Assembly (NCBI GenBank): GCA_013286315.1
Contig: JABDFX010000006.1
Span: 1 to 64,000, forward strand
DNA from: Bacteroidota bacterium
GTDB taxonomy: Bacteria > Bacteroidota > Bacteroidia > Chitinophagales > Chitinophagaceae
Length of the DNA stretch: 64,000 nt
Direction of reading: 5' to 3'
The notes under the pieces are model-generated. The model had not been told where the DNA came from, did no database searches, and saw nothing but the letters and a program-made list of their open reading frames with translations. The position numbers were made by a program, and so were the translations under genes. The first letter of the stretch is position 1, and the number at the start of each line of letters is the position of its first letter. Shown here one piece after another: positions 1 to 10,412 of the stretch.

Positions 1-625
1 GATCTTCATTAAAAGTAATAGACGTGTTCCCTTCTATAGTGATGTGATTATCGTCATATATATATATCAGATTGCCCAATTTCAGGCTGCCCGCAATCGA
101 GGCCGCTTCCGAGCTGATTCCTTCCATCATATCACCATCACTGCAGATAACATAAATGGAATAATCAAAAAGGTCAAATCCGGGTTTGTTATATCTGTCA
201 GCCAGCCATTTCTGAGCAATCCCCATTCCCACTCCATTCGCGAATCCCTGTCCAAGGGGTCCGGTAGTGGCTTCGATGCCATCAGTTAATCCATATTCCG
301 GATGGCCCGGTGTTTTACTGTGCAGCTGTCTGAATTTTTTCAGATCGTTCAGTGTAAGATCATATCCCGTCAGATACAAATAACTGTACTGGAGCATGCA
401 GGCATGACCCGCAGATAATATAAAGCGGTCACGATTGGGCCAGTTTGAATTCTGCGGACTATAATTCATGATTTTCGTCCATAGCAGGTGTCCTGCCGGA
501 GCGAGTGCCATCGGAGTACCCGGATGGCCTGAATTGGCTTTCTGAACTGCATCGGCCGCCAATACCCTGACTGTATTGATACAAAGTGTTTCCAGGTCAA
601 CGGTTGTTTTTTCTGCTGTTTCCAT
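1..625 (-). CDS. tkt: Transketolase, N-terminal part (runs off the window start)
   Basis: Minus-strand translation METAEKTTVDLETLCINTVRVLAADAVQKANSGHPGTPMALAPAGHLLW...GHACMLQYSYLYLTGYDL...TDGIEATTGPLGQGFANGVGMGIAQ matches the transketolase TPP-binding N-terminus. The ORF is open at the window edge. Confidence 0.93.
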   Translation of the reverse strand, partial: METAEKTTVDLETLCINTVRVLAADAVQKANSGHPGTPMALAPAGHLLWTKIMNYSPQNSNWPNRDRFILSAGHACMLQYSYLYLTGYDLTLNDLKKFRQLHSKTPGHPEYGLTDGIEATTGPLGQGFANGVGMGIAQKWLADRYNKPGFDLFDYSIYVICSDGDMMEGISSEAASIAGSLKLGNLIYIYDDNHITIEGNTSITFNED

Positions 626-645
626 TATTTAAAATTTTTTTTATA

Positions 646-690
646 CGGCTAAAGCCGAAGGCCAAGGCTAAAGCTGAGGCTCACGGCTTA
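646..690. repeat. Short tandem repeat tract of GGCTAAAGC/GGCCAAGGC type
   Basis: cggctaaagccgaaggccaaggctaaagctgaggctcacggctta. Same unit type as the arms of the 815-973 element. Confidence 0.6.
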
Positions 691-814
691 ACGCAATTTA
701 TTAAATTAATCTTCGGGAATTATTATTAATCATGCATAATGTTATCAAAATGCTTGCCCGTTATTAAACCAGGGAAATCGGATAGTGATCCGTTGGAAGA
801 AAAGACGGAGGAAT

Positions 815-973
815 AAGCGAAGGCTAAGGCTTAAGGCGAAGGCCAAGTATAATGTGGTGAATATGGAAGCGTAAGGATGTAGGAATTCAAAATGGAAAAA
901 GGAAATGACAATGTACTCTCCCACATTTACCACACCTGAAAAAGCCTTAGCCTTGGGCCTTAGCCTTAGCGAT
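815..973. repeat. Composite palindromic intergenic element with nested inverted arms
   Basis: Outer arms: 815-847 aagcgaaggctaaggcttaaggcgaaggccaag and 941-973 aaagccttagccttgggccttagccttagcgat. Inner arms: 851-866 aatgtggtgaatatgg and 920-936 cccacatttaccacacc. The right outer arm covers the stop codon of the 966-2909 gene. Confidence 0.8.
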
Positions 974-2909
974 ACTGAATAAGCGTCGGCTGAGTAAGCG
1001 CGAAGATGGGAAAGTTAAATGCCGTAACGGAAGTGATCTGCACAAAAAAAGTTTTCGGACCGTAATAAGAATTGTAAGTATGGTCAACATTGGGCATATA
1101 CGTAGCCGAAATCTGCAGAGTATTAAATGAAAGGTTTTCATTTCTAATCTGGAAACCCAGCGTGAACCCTGTGTAGAGAGGACTTTTAAAAACCGACTGG
1201 TCGTAACTCGAAAGTAAAGAAGCCTGCAAAAGCATGTAAAAGTTAAATTTAAAACCGTATATGCTGATCGGACTATAGTAGTTCGTCTGTGCACTTAGAT
1301 TCAGACGTTGAAAATTGTTATATAAAGTATTCCGGTATCCATAAATACCATTTTCCCGGTTAATACTAAGAGGCATATACTTGTAAATGACCGGATTGAA
1401 ACAAATCAGGTAATCTGCATGCAGAAATTCGCGCAGCTTCGGTCCTTGCAACCGGAACAGATTACTGTAATAATCCGTTGCAATATGTAATACGGCATCC
1501 TGCGATTGACCGTGGTGCCAGAAACCGCCAAATCCCAGCGTTGTACTGATCAGATTTTTACCCGGCAACCAATATTTCTGTGCCTGTATGGCTGTATACG
1601 GCCGGTTTAATGTATCCCATCGGTCGTATGCAAAACTCGCTGCGTATGTGTATCCCATCGGAATATCTTCCGTTCTCCCGAAACCGAAAAAATAATTGGT
1701 TTTAAAGAAGTCCTGGTGGTAAACAACAAACTGGCCCATCACAAAATTATGCGAATTGTATTTCGGATTATATTTCAAAGTGTCCTGAGTCGGTTTCTGT
1801 GAGAAGTTCATATTAAAAGTTCTGCCCTCGATACCCATATTAGGACTCTTACTATTATAACCCGTTTTTTTATATTGATTCGTAAAATTATAGCCCCCCC
1901 AAATATCAACCAGGTTGTATTTATAATTTCTGTAAACAGAATCGGGATAGCTGAATATGTTCACAGACTTATTTGCTGACAAAGTGAGTCCTCCGGTTAA
2001 AGTAGCCCAGGTACTGTACAGCGGACGATTGATAATTAAATAAGCCGAATTTTCATATTGACCGCTATCAGTATTCGGCTTGTCATTTAGCATCGTGTAC
2101 CCAAATGAAACGTCGGCAAATGAACCACCCAGATTATATTTCGTATAGCTGGCACCGGTGCGCCACTGCGGAGTGTAGGAATTATTCCAGCTGAAACCGA
2201 CCGTCACCCTTTGTGCTGCGCCGAGCAGGTTCGTATTAAAAATATTTGCAGCCGCTGATGTGCTGTTGAAAGATGAAATGGCACCTCCATATTCGAATAC
2301 ATCCTTAGTTAAAACGACGATATCAATGGAATCACTGGATTCATAACTATTGATCACATAAATTCTCGCATCCTGAATAAAGGGAAGGCGGCGGAGATAT
2401 CTTTCATTGTCCACCAGTTTATAGGCATTTACGGTATCGCCTTCACGGAAAAAAAGTGCTTGTTTGATTGCCCAGGTCCTGGTATTGTAGTGCAGTTTGT
2501 TCGCAAACCGTATCAGTTTTGATTTGACCACCGTGGTATCTTCAATCGTGGTACCAAATACTTTTAGCTGATTGTAATAGACATAACGGATTTGTTTTCC
2601 ACCATAAACGTCAAAAGCATGCTCCCTGTTCTTCCACATGGTACTGTCGGAAACAGGTATCGGAGCATTCGTCCGGGCTAGTTCTTTAAAAAGAGAATCC
2701 CTTTGCTGCTGATCCGTAATAATGTTGAGATAACGGGCAATATTGCTGCGCTTTTTGGGTGTCTGATTTTGAGGGACGGTATCAGAAGTTATAAGGATAC
2801 CGTTAACATGTCCGGCTTTTGCAAAAGAAAAAAAGCCAAGGAAACAACAAAACAAGACAAATCGGTAAATGATATGCAAAAATGTATTCAAGTTCTTATC
2901 GCTACTCAA
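966..2909 (-). CDS. Outer-membrane beta-barrel protein with N-terminal POTRA-like region
   Basis: 647-aa ORF with signal-like N-terminus, a POTRA-like segment (TWAIKQALFFREGDTVNAYKLVDNERYLRRLPFIQDARIYV) and many alternating beta-barrel-like strands. Confidence 0.75.
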   Translation of the reverse strand: MSSDKNLNTFLHIIYRFVLFCCFLGFFSFAKAGHVNGILITSDTVPQNQTPKKRSNIARYLNIITDQQQRDSLFKELARTNAPIPVSDSTMWKNREHAFDVYGGKQIRYVYYNQLKVFGTTIEDTTVVKSKLIRFANKLHYNTRTWAIKQALFFREGDTVNAYKLVDNERYLRRLPFIQDARIYVINSYESSDSIDIVVLTKDVFEYGGAISSFNSTSAAANIFNTNLLGAAQRVTVGFSWNNSYTPQWRTGASYTKYNLGGSFADVSFGYTMLNDKPNTDSGQYENSAYLIINRPLYSTWATLTGGLTLSANKSVNIFSYPDSVYRNYKYNLVDIWGGYNFTNQYKKTGYNSKSPNMGIEGRTFNMNFSQKPTQDTLKYNPKYNSHNFVMGQFVVYHQDFFKTNYFFGFGRTEDIPMGYTYAASFAYDRWDTLNRPYTAIQAQKYWLPGKNLISTTLGFGGFWHHGQSQDAVLHIATDYYSNLFRLQGPKLREFLHADYLICFNPVIYKYMPLSINRENGIYGYRNTLYNNFQRLNLSAQTNYYSPISIYGFKFNFYMLLQASLLSSYDQSVFKSPLYTGFTLGFQIRNENLSFNTLQISATYMPNVDHTYNSYYGPKTFFVQITSVTAFNFPIFALTQPTLIQYR

Positions 2910-3153
2910 TAATCCAGGTAAAATCTAAACAAGCCAATATTTCGCAGGAAGGTACTTTAAAGCCGCTCTCAATTGAATTTCAACCGAAATAAAAGGAATT
3001 CCCGCTATTCCCGAAATTATTTTGACTATTATGCCCTTAGGTTTCTCCCCAGTTTCTTATGTACGTAATAATCATACCAGCCGTACGTTTAGTTTCTGGC
3101 CCTTTATGATATTTCATAGTTAATTTTAACCAACGGGCCAAAATCCCTAACCG

Positions 3154-6100
3154 ATGTTCCGAGTCCTGACTGCCTGCCTTTTGTTTAGTCTGATAGGGCC
3201 GGATCTGTTTTCACAGGTTGTTCAACCATTACCGGCTTTCAGGAATGGCCGTATTGCCCCTGAAAACAGCCTTCTTCTCCGTAAGATCAATCACCCCGCA
3301 TGGCAGTCCGCCCTGTATGGTTCAAAGTATTTCGTAGTAATTCAGCTGAACCGGCATGTTGATCAGCATCAAAAAAAAGAATTGCTGGATCACGGAATCC
3401 GGTTGGAACAATGGATATCCGGGAATAACTGGCTGGCGACCTGCCGGCAGGGATTTAACAGCAGGAATCTGACTGAACTGGGTATTCAAAATGTTTATTC
3501 TATCCCGTCTTCTTTGAAGCTGAATACACATCTCATGGAATATGCCGCGCAATCGAAGGGTCCCAAAGACTTGATTGCGGTCAATTGTTTTCCGGCAGAC
3601 AGAAATATGATCGGCCAGGCATTGAAAGAATCAGGTGCAACGATTATCGAAACAAAAATAAAACCAGCCAATACCTGGTTTATACAAGGTTCACCTGAAA
3701 CAATCAGGAGGCTGGCTTTACTTCCCTTTATCAGTTCGATCAGTCCCATTCACCTGGAAGATGTCCCATTGAATTATAACAACCGGGCTATTCATGGCGT
3801 ACAATCACTTTCAGCTACTATTGGCAGAAATCTGACCGGCAGGAATCTCGTAATAGGAATCGGTGACAACGCTGATCCTTCCAGTCATATAGATTTGTCG
3901 GGAAAACTTATTCTGCGAACGGATGAACCGATAGATGATCATGGAACGCATACCAGCGGTACAATCGCTGGTGGCGGGATCCTGAATCCGCTGTATACCG
4001 GAATGGCGCCCAGAGCCCGGCTCGTGGTCAATGACTTCAGCAACATAATTGTGAATAGCCCTACCTATGTTGCTGATTATAACATACCCCTGACCAATAA
4101 CTCCTATTATAATGGAAGTGCCGGATGTCCGGGCGAAGGGGAATACAATGAGATAAGTTATTATGTGGATTCCCAGTTACTGGCCTACCCAAAACTTCTT
4201 CACGTATTTGCAGCCGGAAATGACGGATCACTGACCTGCTCTCCTTTTCCGGCTTCTTTCGGCACTATAAAATCAGGGTTTCAAACTGCTAAAAATATTT
4301 TGTCCGTCGGCAATATGGATAATTCAACGTATATCATTAGTTATGCATCGAGTCGGGGACCAACATTGGACGGACGTATCAAACCTGAGATCGTTGCAGG
4401 AGGCGTGAATATAACATCCACCGATGTAAACAATTATTACCTCACCCTTTCGGGTACGAGTATGTCCAGTCCAACCACAACCGGTATTCTGGCACTCATC
4501 ACGGAAAGGTACAAGCAATTGCATGGCGGCGTGAATCCGGATGGTGCTTTGCTGAAAGCACTGGTGACTAACAGTGCAGTGGATCTGGGAAATCCCGGAC
4601 CCGATTTTACCTATGGATTTGGAATGGTCAGTGCGCGCACCACGGTAGAGGCATTGGAACAAAATCATTACTTCACCGGATCCATCAGCGATGGCGGCAT
4701 GAGCAGTTTCTCAATACCTGCTGTTCCTGCGGGAACCAATCAGCTGAAAGTGTTACTGTATTGGCCGGATGCTCCTGCACTTCCCTCGGCAACCAGCGCG
4801 CTGGTGAATGATCTGGATCTGACAGTTACAGAACCGGGCGGCTTGGTACATCTTCCCATGGTACTGGATCCTTCTCCTGCAAATCTGAATAACAATGCCG
4901 TAGAGGGAGTTGATCATACCAACAATATTGAACAGGTATCAATTAATAATCCGCCTGCGGGTAATTATACTTTACAAATAAAGAGCAGTTCAATACCCTC
5001 CGGTCCTCAAAATTTTTATATCGCCTATGAAATGTTGCCGGCCTCAGTTACCGTGGAATATCCTTTTGGATCCGAAACCTGGGTGCCCGGTCAACAGGAA
5101 AATATCCGATGGAGTGCGAATGGTGGTGAACCCAATGGTTTTACACTGGAATACTCTCTGGACGGAGGAGGCAGCTGGACAACAATAGATAACGCGATCC
5201 CGGCCCAGGCACGCTCATATACATGGACTGTTCCGTCTGTTGTCAGTACACAGGCGCTGATCCGGATCACGCGAAATATTGCCGGATATTCTGATACCAG
5301 CGATTATCCTTTTACCATTCTGAACCAGCCCTTACTAACGGTTACGAACACCTGCCCGGGATACGCCCGTTTAAATTGGAATTCAATTACAGGTGCCGAT
5401 TCTTACGATATTATGAAATTATCCGGCGATACCATGCAGATAATCGCCCATACAACCGACACTACCTGGCTCGCGACGCCATTAAAAAAAGACAGCAGTT
5501 ACTGGTATTCAGTACGGGCGGTTCATGCAGGAAATCCGGGTCGTCGTGCCATGGGTGTGAATACGATACCCAACGGGGGTGCCTGCACCGATATGGTCCT
5601 CGACAACGACCTGATACTCGACTCTCTGCTGGTTCCCGCTACCGGAAGACAGTTTACCAGTTCCCAGCCCGGCGTACAGCGTATAAGCATTCACGTTAGG
5701 AATCCCGGCAGCCTGCCTACTTCCTCTCCCATTAGTTATACTTACCAGGTGAACGGAGGACCAACGGTCACAGAAAGTTCGGCTACAGTAATACCTGCGG
5801 GCTCAGCCACGGTATTCGTTTTCTCTCCGGCCAACAGCTATGATTTTACGCCAGCTGGAAAATACGATATCAAAACATGGATACACTATGCGTCAGATAC
5901 GATACCGGGAAATGACAGCTTGTTCGCGAGCATAAGAACATTGAGGAATGATCCGGTCATTTTAAATCCTGCGTTCACCGAAGGATTTGAATCAGCAACA
6001 GATCAATCCTATCAGAGCCGGCGAATGGGTTTGGACAGTCTTGACCGCGCGGACTTCGCCAGCTCATCTTCCAATGGCAGACTGAATACTTTTTTCAACA

Positions 6101-8520
6101 GCGGATTCGCCCGTACCGGAAATCGCAGTATGCTGCTGGACGTAGCCGAACAAGGTACCAATGCGGCGGATTCTCTCGTCAATACATTTAATCTGTCAAA
6201 TTATTTACCCTCCGATCAGATATGGCTCGACTTATATTTTAAAAAGCAAACTCCGGTTCCGATACTGGGCGGAAATTATATTTGGATACGAGGTAATGAT
6301 CAGGCCGCCTGGATACCCGTTAAAAGTCTGAGTGATCCACTGGACCCGGCCGGAGTATATGTCAAACTCAATCTCGACGTAACGGGAACGCTGGCTTCCG
6401 CTTCACCCGCGCAAACAATCAGCAGCAGCTTCCAGGTTAAGTGCGGGTCCGAAGGTAAAACGCCCGCTGCTTCCTCAGATCCCTCTGCGCTGCCCGGCGG
6501 AGGAATCAGTTTCGATGATTTTATACTGACCAATTCACAGCATGATGTAGCAATGCGCGCGCTGGTTCAACCCTTATTAAATAATATTTGCGCACTGAGT
6601 AATGCTGAAAAAATCACCGTTACCATTAAGAATTTTGGAACTGATACGGTCCGGAATATTCCCATAACTTATGCAGTAAACCAGGATACGGTCACGGAGA
6701 TCGTGCCTGTGCTGGCCCCCAGGGACAGCCTGCAATATAGCTTTACAAAAACTGCAGATATGTCTGTATATCAAACATATCATGTCAAGACATGGGTAAG
6801 CAATCCGACTGATAATTACAGGAATAACGATAGTTCATCAGATTATACCATACAAACCACACCGCTGATCAATCAGTATCCATATCTGGAAGGATTCGAA
6901 AATAATGATGGCTATTGGTATAGTGGGGGTCAGAATGACAGCTGGCAATGGGGTAAACCTTTGAAAAAGATTATTCATAAGGCGGCCAATGGATTGAATG
7001 CCTGGGTCACCAATCTGACAGGGAACTATAACGATAACGAGTATTCGTTTTTATATTCACCCTGTTTTGATTTAACCAGCCTGACGCATCCGGTTCTATC
7101 CTTTAGTCATATTTTCCAGACCGAGGATGCCTGTAATTGTGATTATCACTGGGTCGAATACAGTCTGGATGATTCTGTCTGGACGACCCTTGGAAATGCC
7201 GCCACGGGTGTGAACTGGTATGATGATGCCGCCATGAAAGCATGGCAAAAATCAGATCCCATGTGGCATGTTTCGAGTTACGATATACCCGTTATCAGCA
7301 ACAAAATCAGGTTCCGCATCGTGATGTACTCTGATCCCGGTACCAATTATGAGGGTATTGGCATCGACGACGTGCACCTGTTTGAAAAAGCGCCTGTATT
7401 TACTGACAGCCCGGTCGCTACGATTTCACAACCGGTGAGTGGCAACAGCTGGATAGACTTCGATGAAAACGGCAAGCGGATATTTTCCATTCAGCCGAAC
7501 GGGCAAAACCTGGGCACCACCAGGCTGACTGTTTACAGGGATACCTCCGCCATACGTGATACAGCCGGCCAGTATTATGGAAGCAGAAGCTGGGTTGTGC
7601 AAACGGCGAATCCTGCATCTTCGGATGTGCGTGTCCGTTATTACTTTACGGATGCTGAAGCGAATCAGCTGATACAGGCGAAAGGTTGCGACTCCTGCAT
7701 AAATATGGAAGATGCCTATGTTTCCGGCATCACACAATACAGCAGCAGTCGGATTTCTGAAGAAGACAGCAGCCTGCAAAACAACCGGACTGGAAATTAT
7801 ATCTTTCATAAACCACAGCAGGAAGTTCAGATCATTCCTTTTGACAACGGTTATTATGCAGAAACAACCGTTAAGGGATTTTCGGAATTCTGGATCAATG
7901 GCGGTGGAAAATTACAGGATCATCCCCTGGCGGCCTGGTTACAGGACTTCACAGCCACTCGGGTTGATTCAAGTGCTTTATTAAACTGGTCGAGCTGGCA
8001 GGAGGTCGGGTCGGTGAAATATATTATAGAAAAAAGCACAGATGGTATACATTTTAACAGAAATAGTACCGATAGTCTACATTTTAATAAGATCGGGGAA
8101 GTTCCTGCGGCTCCTCATACTGATTCCGTACAAACCTATCAATATACGGATCAGCGACTGACGGCTGGTAACAACTATTATATGCTGGTACTTTACTATA
8201 GCAATGGGGACAGTGTGGTATCTCCTGTAAGAAAGATATTCTACGAACCGGCCCCGCCCGTCGCACCGATTCCACCCGTGCCTCCGATTCCGACGGTGTT
8301 ACAAGTGTATCCAAATCCGACAACCGGGGATATAACCATAAAAACGCCCTCGCTCTGCTGGGAAATACAGATATTTGACCTGTTAGGCAGAAAACTGATA
8401 GACAATCCGGTTCAGGGTTATGTTCAGCAGATAAATATTGCCCCTTTTACGCCCGGGGTTTATTTTCTTAAGTTGTTCACAGACAGTGGAAATAAACTCA
8501 TAAAACTGCAAAAAAGATAG
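3154..8520 (+). CDS. S8 (subtilisin-like) serine peptidase with C-terminal T9SS type A sorting domain
   Basis: Catalytic-site motifs GIGDNADPSS, DDHGTHTSGTIAGG and LSGTSMSSPTTTGILAL. Proline-rich linker PAPPVAPIPPVPPIPT followed by LQVYPNPTTGDITIKT...GVYFLKLFTDSGNKLIKLQKR, a typical T9SS C-terminal domain. Confidence 0.93.
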   Translation: MFRVLTACLLFSLIGPDLFSQVVQPLPAFRNGRIAPENSLLLRKINHPAWQSALYGSKYFVVIQLNRHVDQHQKKELLDHGIRLEQWISGNNWLATCRQGFNSRNLTELGIQNVYSIPSSLKLNTHLMEYAAQSKGPKDLIAVNCFPADRNMIGQALKESGATIIETKIKPANTWFIQGSPETIRRLALLPFISSISPIHLEDVPLNYNNRAIHGVQSLSATIGRNLTGRNLVIGIGDNADPSSHIDLSGKLILRTDEPIDDHGTHTSGTIAGGGILNPLYTGMAPRARLVVNDFSNIIVNSPTYVADYNIPLTNNSYYNGSAGCPGEGEYNEISYYVDSQLLAYPKLLHVFAAGNDGSLTCSPFPASFGTIKSGFQTAKNILSVGNMDNSTYIISYASSRGPTLDGRIKPEIVAGGVNITSTDVNNYYLTLSGTSMSSPTTTGILALITERYKQLHGGVNPDGALLKALVTNSAVDLGNPGPDFTYGFGMVSARTTVEALEQNHYFTGSISDGGMSSFSIPAVPAGTNQLKVLLYWPDAPALPSATSALVNDLDLTVTEPGGLVHLPMVLDPSPANLNNNAVEGVDHTNNIEQVSINNPPAGNYTLQIKSSSIPSGPQNFYIAYEMLPASVTVEYPFGSETWVPGQQENIRWSANGGEPNGFTLEYSLDGGGSWTTIDNAIPAQARSYTWTVPSVVSTQALIRITRNIAGYSDTSDYPFTILNQPLLTVTNTCPGYARLNWNSITGADSYDIMKLSGDTMQIIAHTTDTTWLATPLKKDSSYWYSVRAVHAGNPGRRAMGVNTIPNGGACTDMVLDNDLILDSLLVPATGRQFTSSQPGVQRISIHVRNPGSLPTSSPISYTYQVNGGPTVTESSATVIPAGSATVFVFSPANSYDFTPAGKYDIKTWIHYASDTIPGNDSLFASIRTLRNDPVILNPAFTEGFESATDQSYQSRRMGLDSLDRADFASSSSNGRLNTFFNSGFARTGNRSMLLDVAEQGTNAADSLVNTFNLSNYLPSDQIWLDLYFKKQTPVPILGGNYIWIRGNDQAAWIPVKSLSDPLDPAGVYVKLNLDVTGTLASASPAQTISSSFQVKCGSEGKTPAASSDPSALPGGGISFDDFILTNSQHDVAMRALVQPLLNNICALSNAEKITVTIKNFGTDTVRNIPITYAVNQDTVTEIVPVLAPRDSLQYSFTKTADMSVYQTYHVKTWVSNPTDNYRNNDSSSDYTIQTTPLINQYPYLEGFENNDGYWYSGGQNDSWQWGKPLKKIIHKAANGLNAWVTNLTGNYNDNEYSFLYSPCFDLTSLTHPVLSFSHIFQTEDACNCDYHWVEYSLDDSVWTTLGNAATGVNWYDDAAMKAWQKSDPMWHVSSYDIPVISNKIRFRIVMYSDPGTNYEGIGIDDVHLFEKAPVFTDSPVATISQPVSGNSWIDFDENGKRIFSIQPNGQNLGTTRLTVYRDTSAIRDTAGQYYGSRSWVVQTANPASSDVRVRYYFTDAEANQLIQAKGCDSCINMEDAYVSGITQYSSSRISEEDSSLQNNRTGNYIFHKPQQEVQIIPFDNGYYAETTVKGFSEFWINGGGKLQDHPLAAWLQDFTATRVDSSALLNWSSWQEVGSVKYIIEKSTDGIHFNRNSTDSLHFNKIGEVPAAPHTDSVQTYQYTDQRLTAGNNYYMLVLYYSNGDSVVSPVRKIFYEPAPPVAPIPPVPPIPTVLQVYPNPTTGDITIKTPSLCWEIQIFDLLGRKLIDNPVQGYVQQINIAPFTPGVYFLKLFTDSGNKLIKLQKR

Positions 8521-8572
8521 GCAAAATGTGCTTAAAACGCCATACCTTTGCCGACTATTTAAAAAAGTGCTC

Positions 8573-9118
8573 ATGAACAGCCGCAGAGAATTTGAACTTG
8601 CGTTTGTGGGACTAAAGCCCGGTATTCATGCGTACGATTATAAAATTACAGACAGGTTCTTTGAGGCATATCAGCAGCAGGATTTTACGCATTGTGACGC
8701 GGAAGTAAAGCTTTTCCTCGAAAAAAACCAGGGGTTTATGTTACTCCGGTTTGAAGTAACCGGAACCGTGGATGTTTTTTGTGATCGTTGTGGTAATCCC
8801 CTGCCTTTAGAACTTTGGGATGAATTCCAGGTGATTGTGAAACTGGTGGAAGATCCGGAAATCATGAACCAGGAAGAAGAAGATCCGGATGTATATTATA
8901 TATCCAGAACTGAAAGCCATCTTCACCTGGCAGAATGGATTTACGAATTTATCAACCTGAGCATCCCATATCAGAGGATGTGCAAGGAAGATGAGATCGG
9001 CGGACCGAATTGTAATCCCGAAGTGCTGGCCATGTTAAAGAAGATGGATGCCAATGCGATTAAGGCCGAGAACCCGTTATGGAAAGGATTGGAAAAATTC
9101 CGCAACCCGGAACTTTAA
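8573..9118 (+). CDS. DUF177/YceD-family protein
   Basis: Translation MNSRREFELAFVGLKPGIHAYDYKI...VFCDRCGNPLPLELWDEFQVIVKL. Located immediately upstream of rpmF and plsX, the classical context. Internal ATG at 8573 preferred over the ORF start. Confidence 0.88.
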   Translation: MNSRREFELAFVGLKPGIHAYDYKITDRFFEAYQQQDFTHCDAEVKLFLEKNQGFMLLRFEVTGTVDVFCDRCGNPLPLELWDEFQVIVKLVEDPEIMNQEEEDPDVYYISRTESHLHLAEWIYEFINLSIPYQRMCKEDEIGGPNCNPEVLAMLKKMDANAIKAENPLWKGLEKFRNPEL

Positions 9119-9136
9119 TAATTAATAATTGAGATC

Positions 9137-9322
9137 ATGCCAAATCCCAAAAGGAGACACTCGCAGCAGCGTAGTGCAAAGAGAAGGACGCATTACAAGG
9201 CTTCTAAACTGACCCTGAGCAAGGATTCCGCTACGGGCGAGCTGCACGTACGTCACCGCGCACATGTAAGTGAAGGAAAGTTATTTTACAAGGGCAAAGT
9301 AGTAGTTGAGAAAGCACCGTAA
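9137..9322 (+). CDS. rpmF: 50S ribosomal protein L32
   Basis: MPNPKRRHSQQRSAKRRTHYKASKLTLSKDSATGELHVRHRAHVSEGKLFYKGKVVVEKAP. Confidence 0.96.
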   Translation: MPNPKRRHSQQRSAKRRTHYKASKLTLSKDSATGELHVRHRAHVSEGKLFYKGKVVVEKAP

Positions 9323-9357
9323 AGTAATTTTTCACAACTTTTAATGTAATCACGCGG

Positions 9358-10296
9358 ATGAATATTGCATTAGATATGATGGGCGGAGACTTTGCACCGG
9401 ATGAGCTGGTAAAAGGTATCCGTGATTATTTATCAGAAAAAAAACCTGCACTTGTATCGCTGATCGGTGATGAGCAGCTGCTCTTACCTCTTTTGAACCA
9501 ATACGAGGTTCCCGCCGGCGCATACCGAATCATTCCGACTACGGAAGTGATCGGCATGCACGAGCATCCTTTAAAGGCTTTAAAGGGAAAGCCCGATTCA
9601 TCCATTGCAGTCGGTTTTGGTTTGCTTGCAGCCGGTAAAATAGACGCGTTTATCAGCGCCGGAAACACCGGTGCGATGCTGGTCGGCTCGCTGTATACTA
9701 TTAAACCGATTGAAGGAATTCAAAGACCCACGATCGGGACGATTGTTCCGATGGAGAATGGAGCCACGGGCCTGCTGCTCGATGTGGGCGCCAATGCGGA
9801 TTGCAAAGCCGAACACCTGAATCAGTTTGCGACGCTTGGTTCACTCTACGCTAAATATATCCTGGGTATTGAAACACCGCGTGTGGGTCTGCTCAATATC
9901 GGTGAAGAAGAAGGAAAGGGAAACGTGCTCGCGCAGGCAACGTATCCTTTGCTAAAAGAAAATAGCCAGATACATTTTATCGGTAACGTAGAAGGCAGAG
10001 ATGTTTTCCTCGATCATGCGGATGTGCTGGTATGCGAAGGGTTTACCGGAAACATTATCCTCAAGCTGGCCGAATCCCTGCATGGCATCATGGATCGTCA
10101 AAAAGTCAAGAACGAATATTTCGACCGCTTCAACTTCGAAGATTATGGCGGCACGCCGGTACTCGGTGTTAACAAACCGGTGATCATCGGTCACGGGATC
10201 TCACGTGCAAAAGCATATAAAAATATGCTGCTGCTTGCGCAGAAAATGATTGAGACACAGCTACTCGAAAAAATGGCATCGGCTTTCCAGGCCTAA
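9358..10296 (+). CDS. plsX: Phosphate acyltransferase PlsX
   Basis: MNIALDMMGGDFAPDELVKG...SAGNTGAMLVGSLY...DVLVCEGFTGNIILKLAES, with conserved rpmF-plsX gene order. Confidence 0.95.
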   Translation: MNIALDMMGGDFAPDELVKGIRDYLSEKKPALVSLIGDEQLLLPLLNQYEVPAGAYRIIPTTEVIGMHEHPLKALKGKPDSSIAVGFGLLAAGKIDAFISAGNTGAMLVGSLYTIKPIEGIQRPTIGTIVPMENGATGLLLDVGANADCKAEHLNQFATLGSLYAKYILGIETPRVGLLNIGEEEGKGNVLAQATYPLLKENSQIHFIGNVEGRDVFLDHADVLVCEGFTGNIILKLAESLHGIMDRQKVKNEYFDRFNFEDYGGTPVLGVNKPVIIGHGISRAKAYKNMLLLAQKMIETQLLEKMASAFQA

Positions 10297-10410
10297 ACCC
10301 AAAGCCTAAAGTCTAAAACTAATTTTCAAATTTGCAAATAAAATAATTTTAAGGTCAAATCTTGAAATGAAATTCAAGGTTCCAAAAAGAAGTCTTGGGC
10401 TTTAGGCTTA
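10291..10410. repeat. Palindromic intergenic element, CCTAAAGC type
   Basis: Left arm 10291-10320 gcctaaacccaaagcctaaagtctaaaact contains the plsX stop codon. Right arm 10389-10410 gaagtcttgggctttaggctta has reverse complement taagcctaaagcccaagacttc. Confidence 0.75.
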
Positions 10411-10412
10411 AA

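Noticed and set aside
947-1294. 115-aa minus-strand ORF inside the outer-membrane gene
   Set aside because: Alternative-frame ORF overlapping a well-supported longer coding region; no family features.
5376-5699. 107-aa ORF inside the subtilase gene and similar antisense/alternate-frame ORFs throughout
   Set aside because: Overlap long, well-supported coding regions and lack family motifs.
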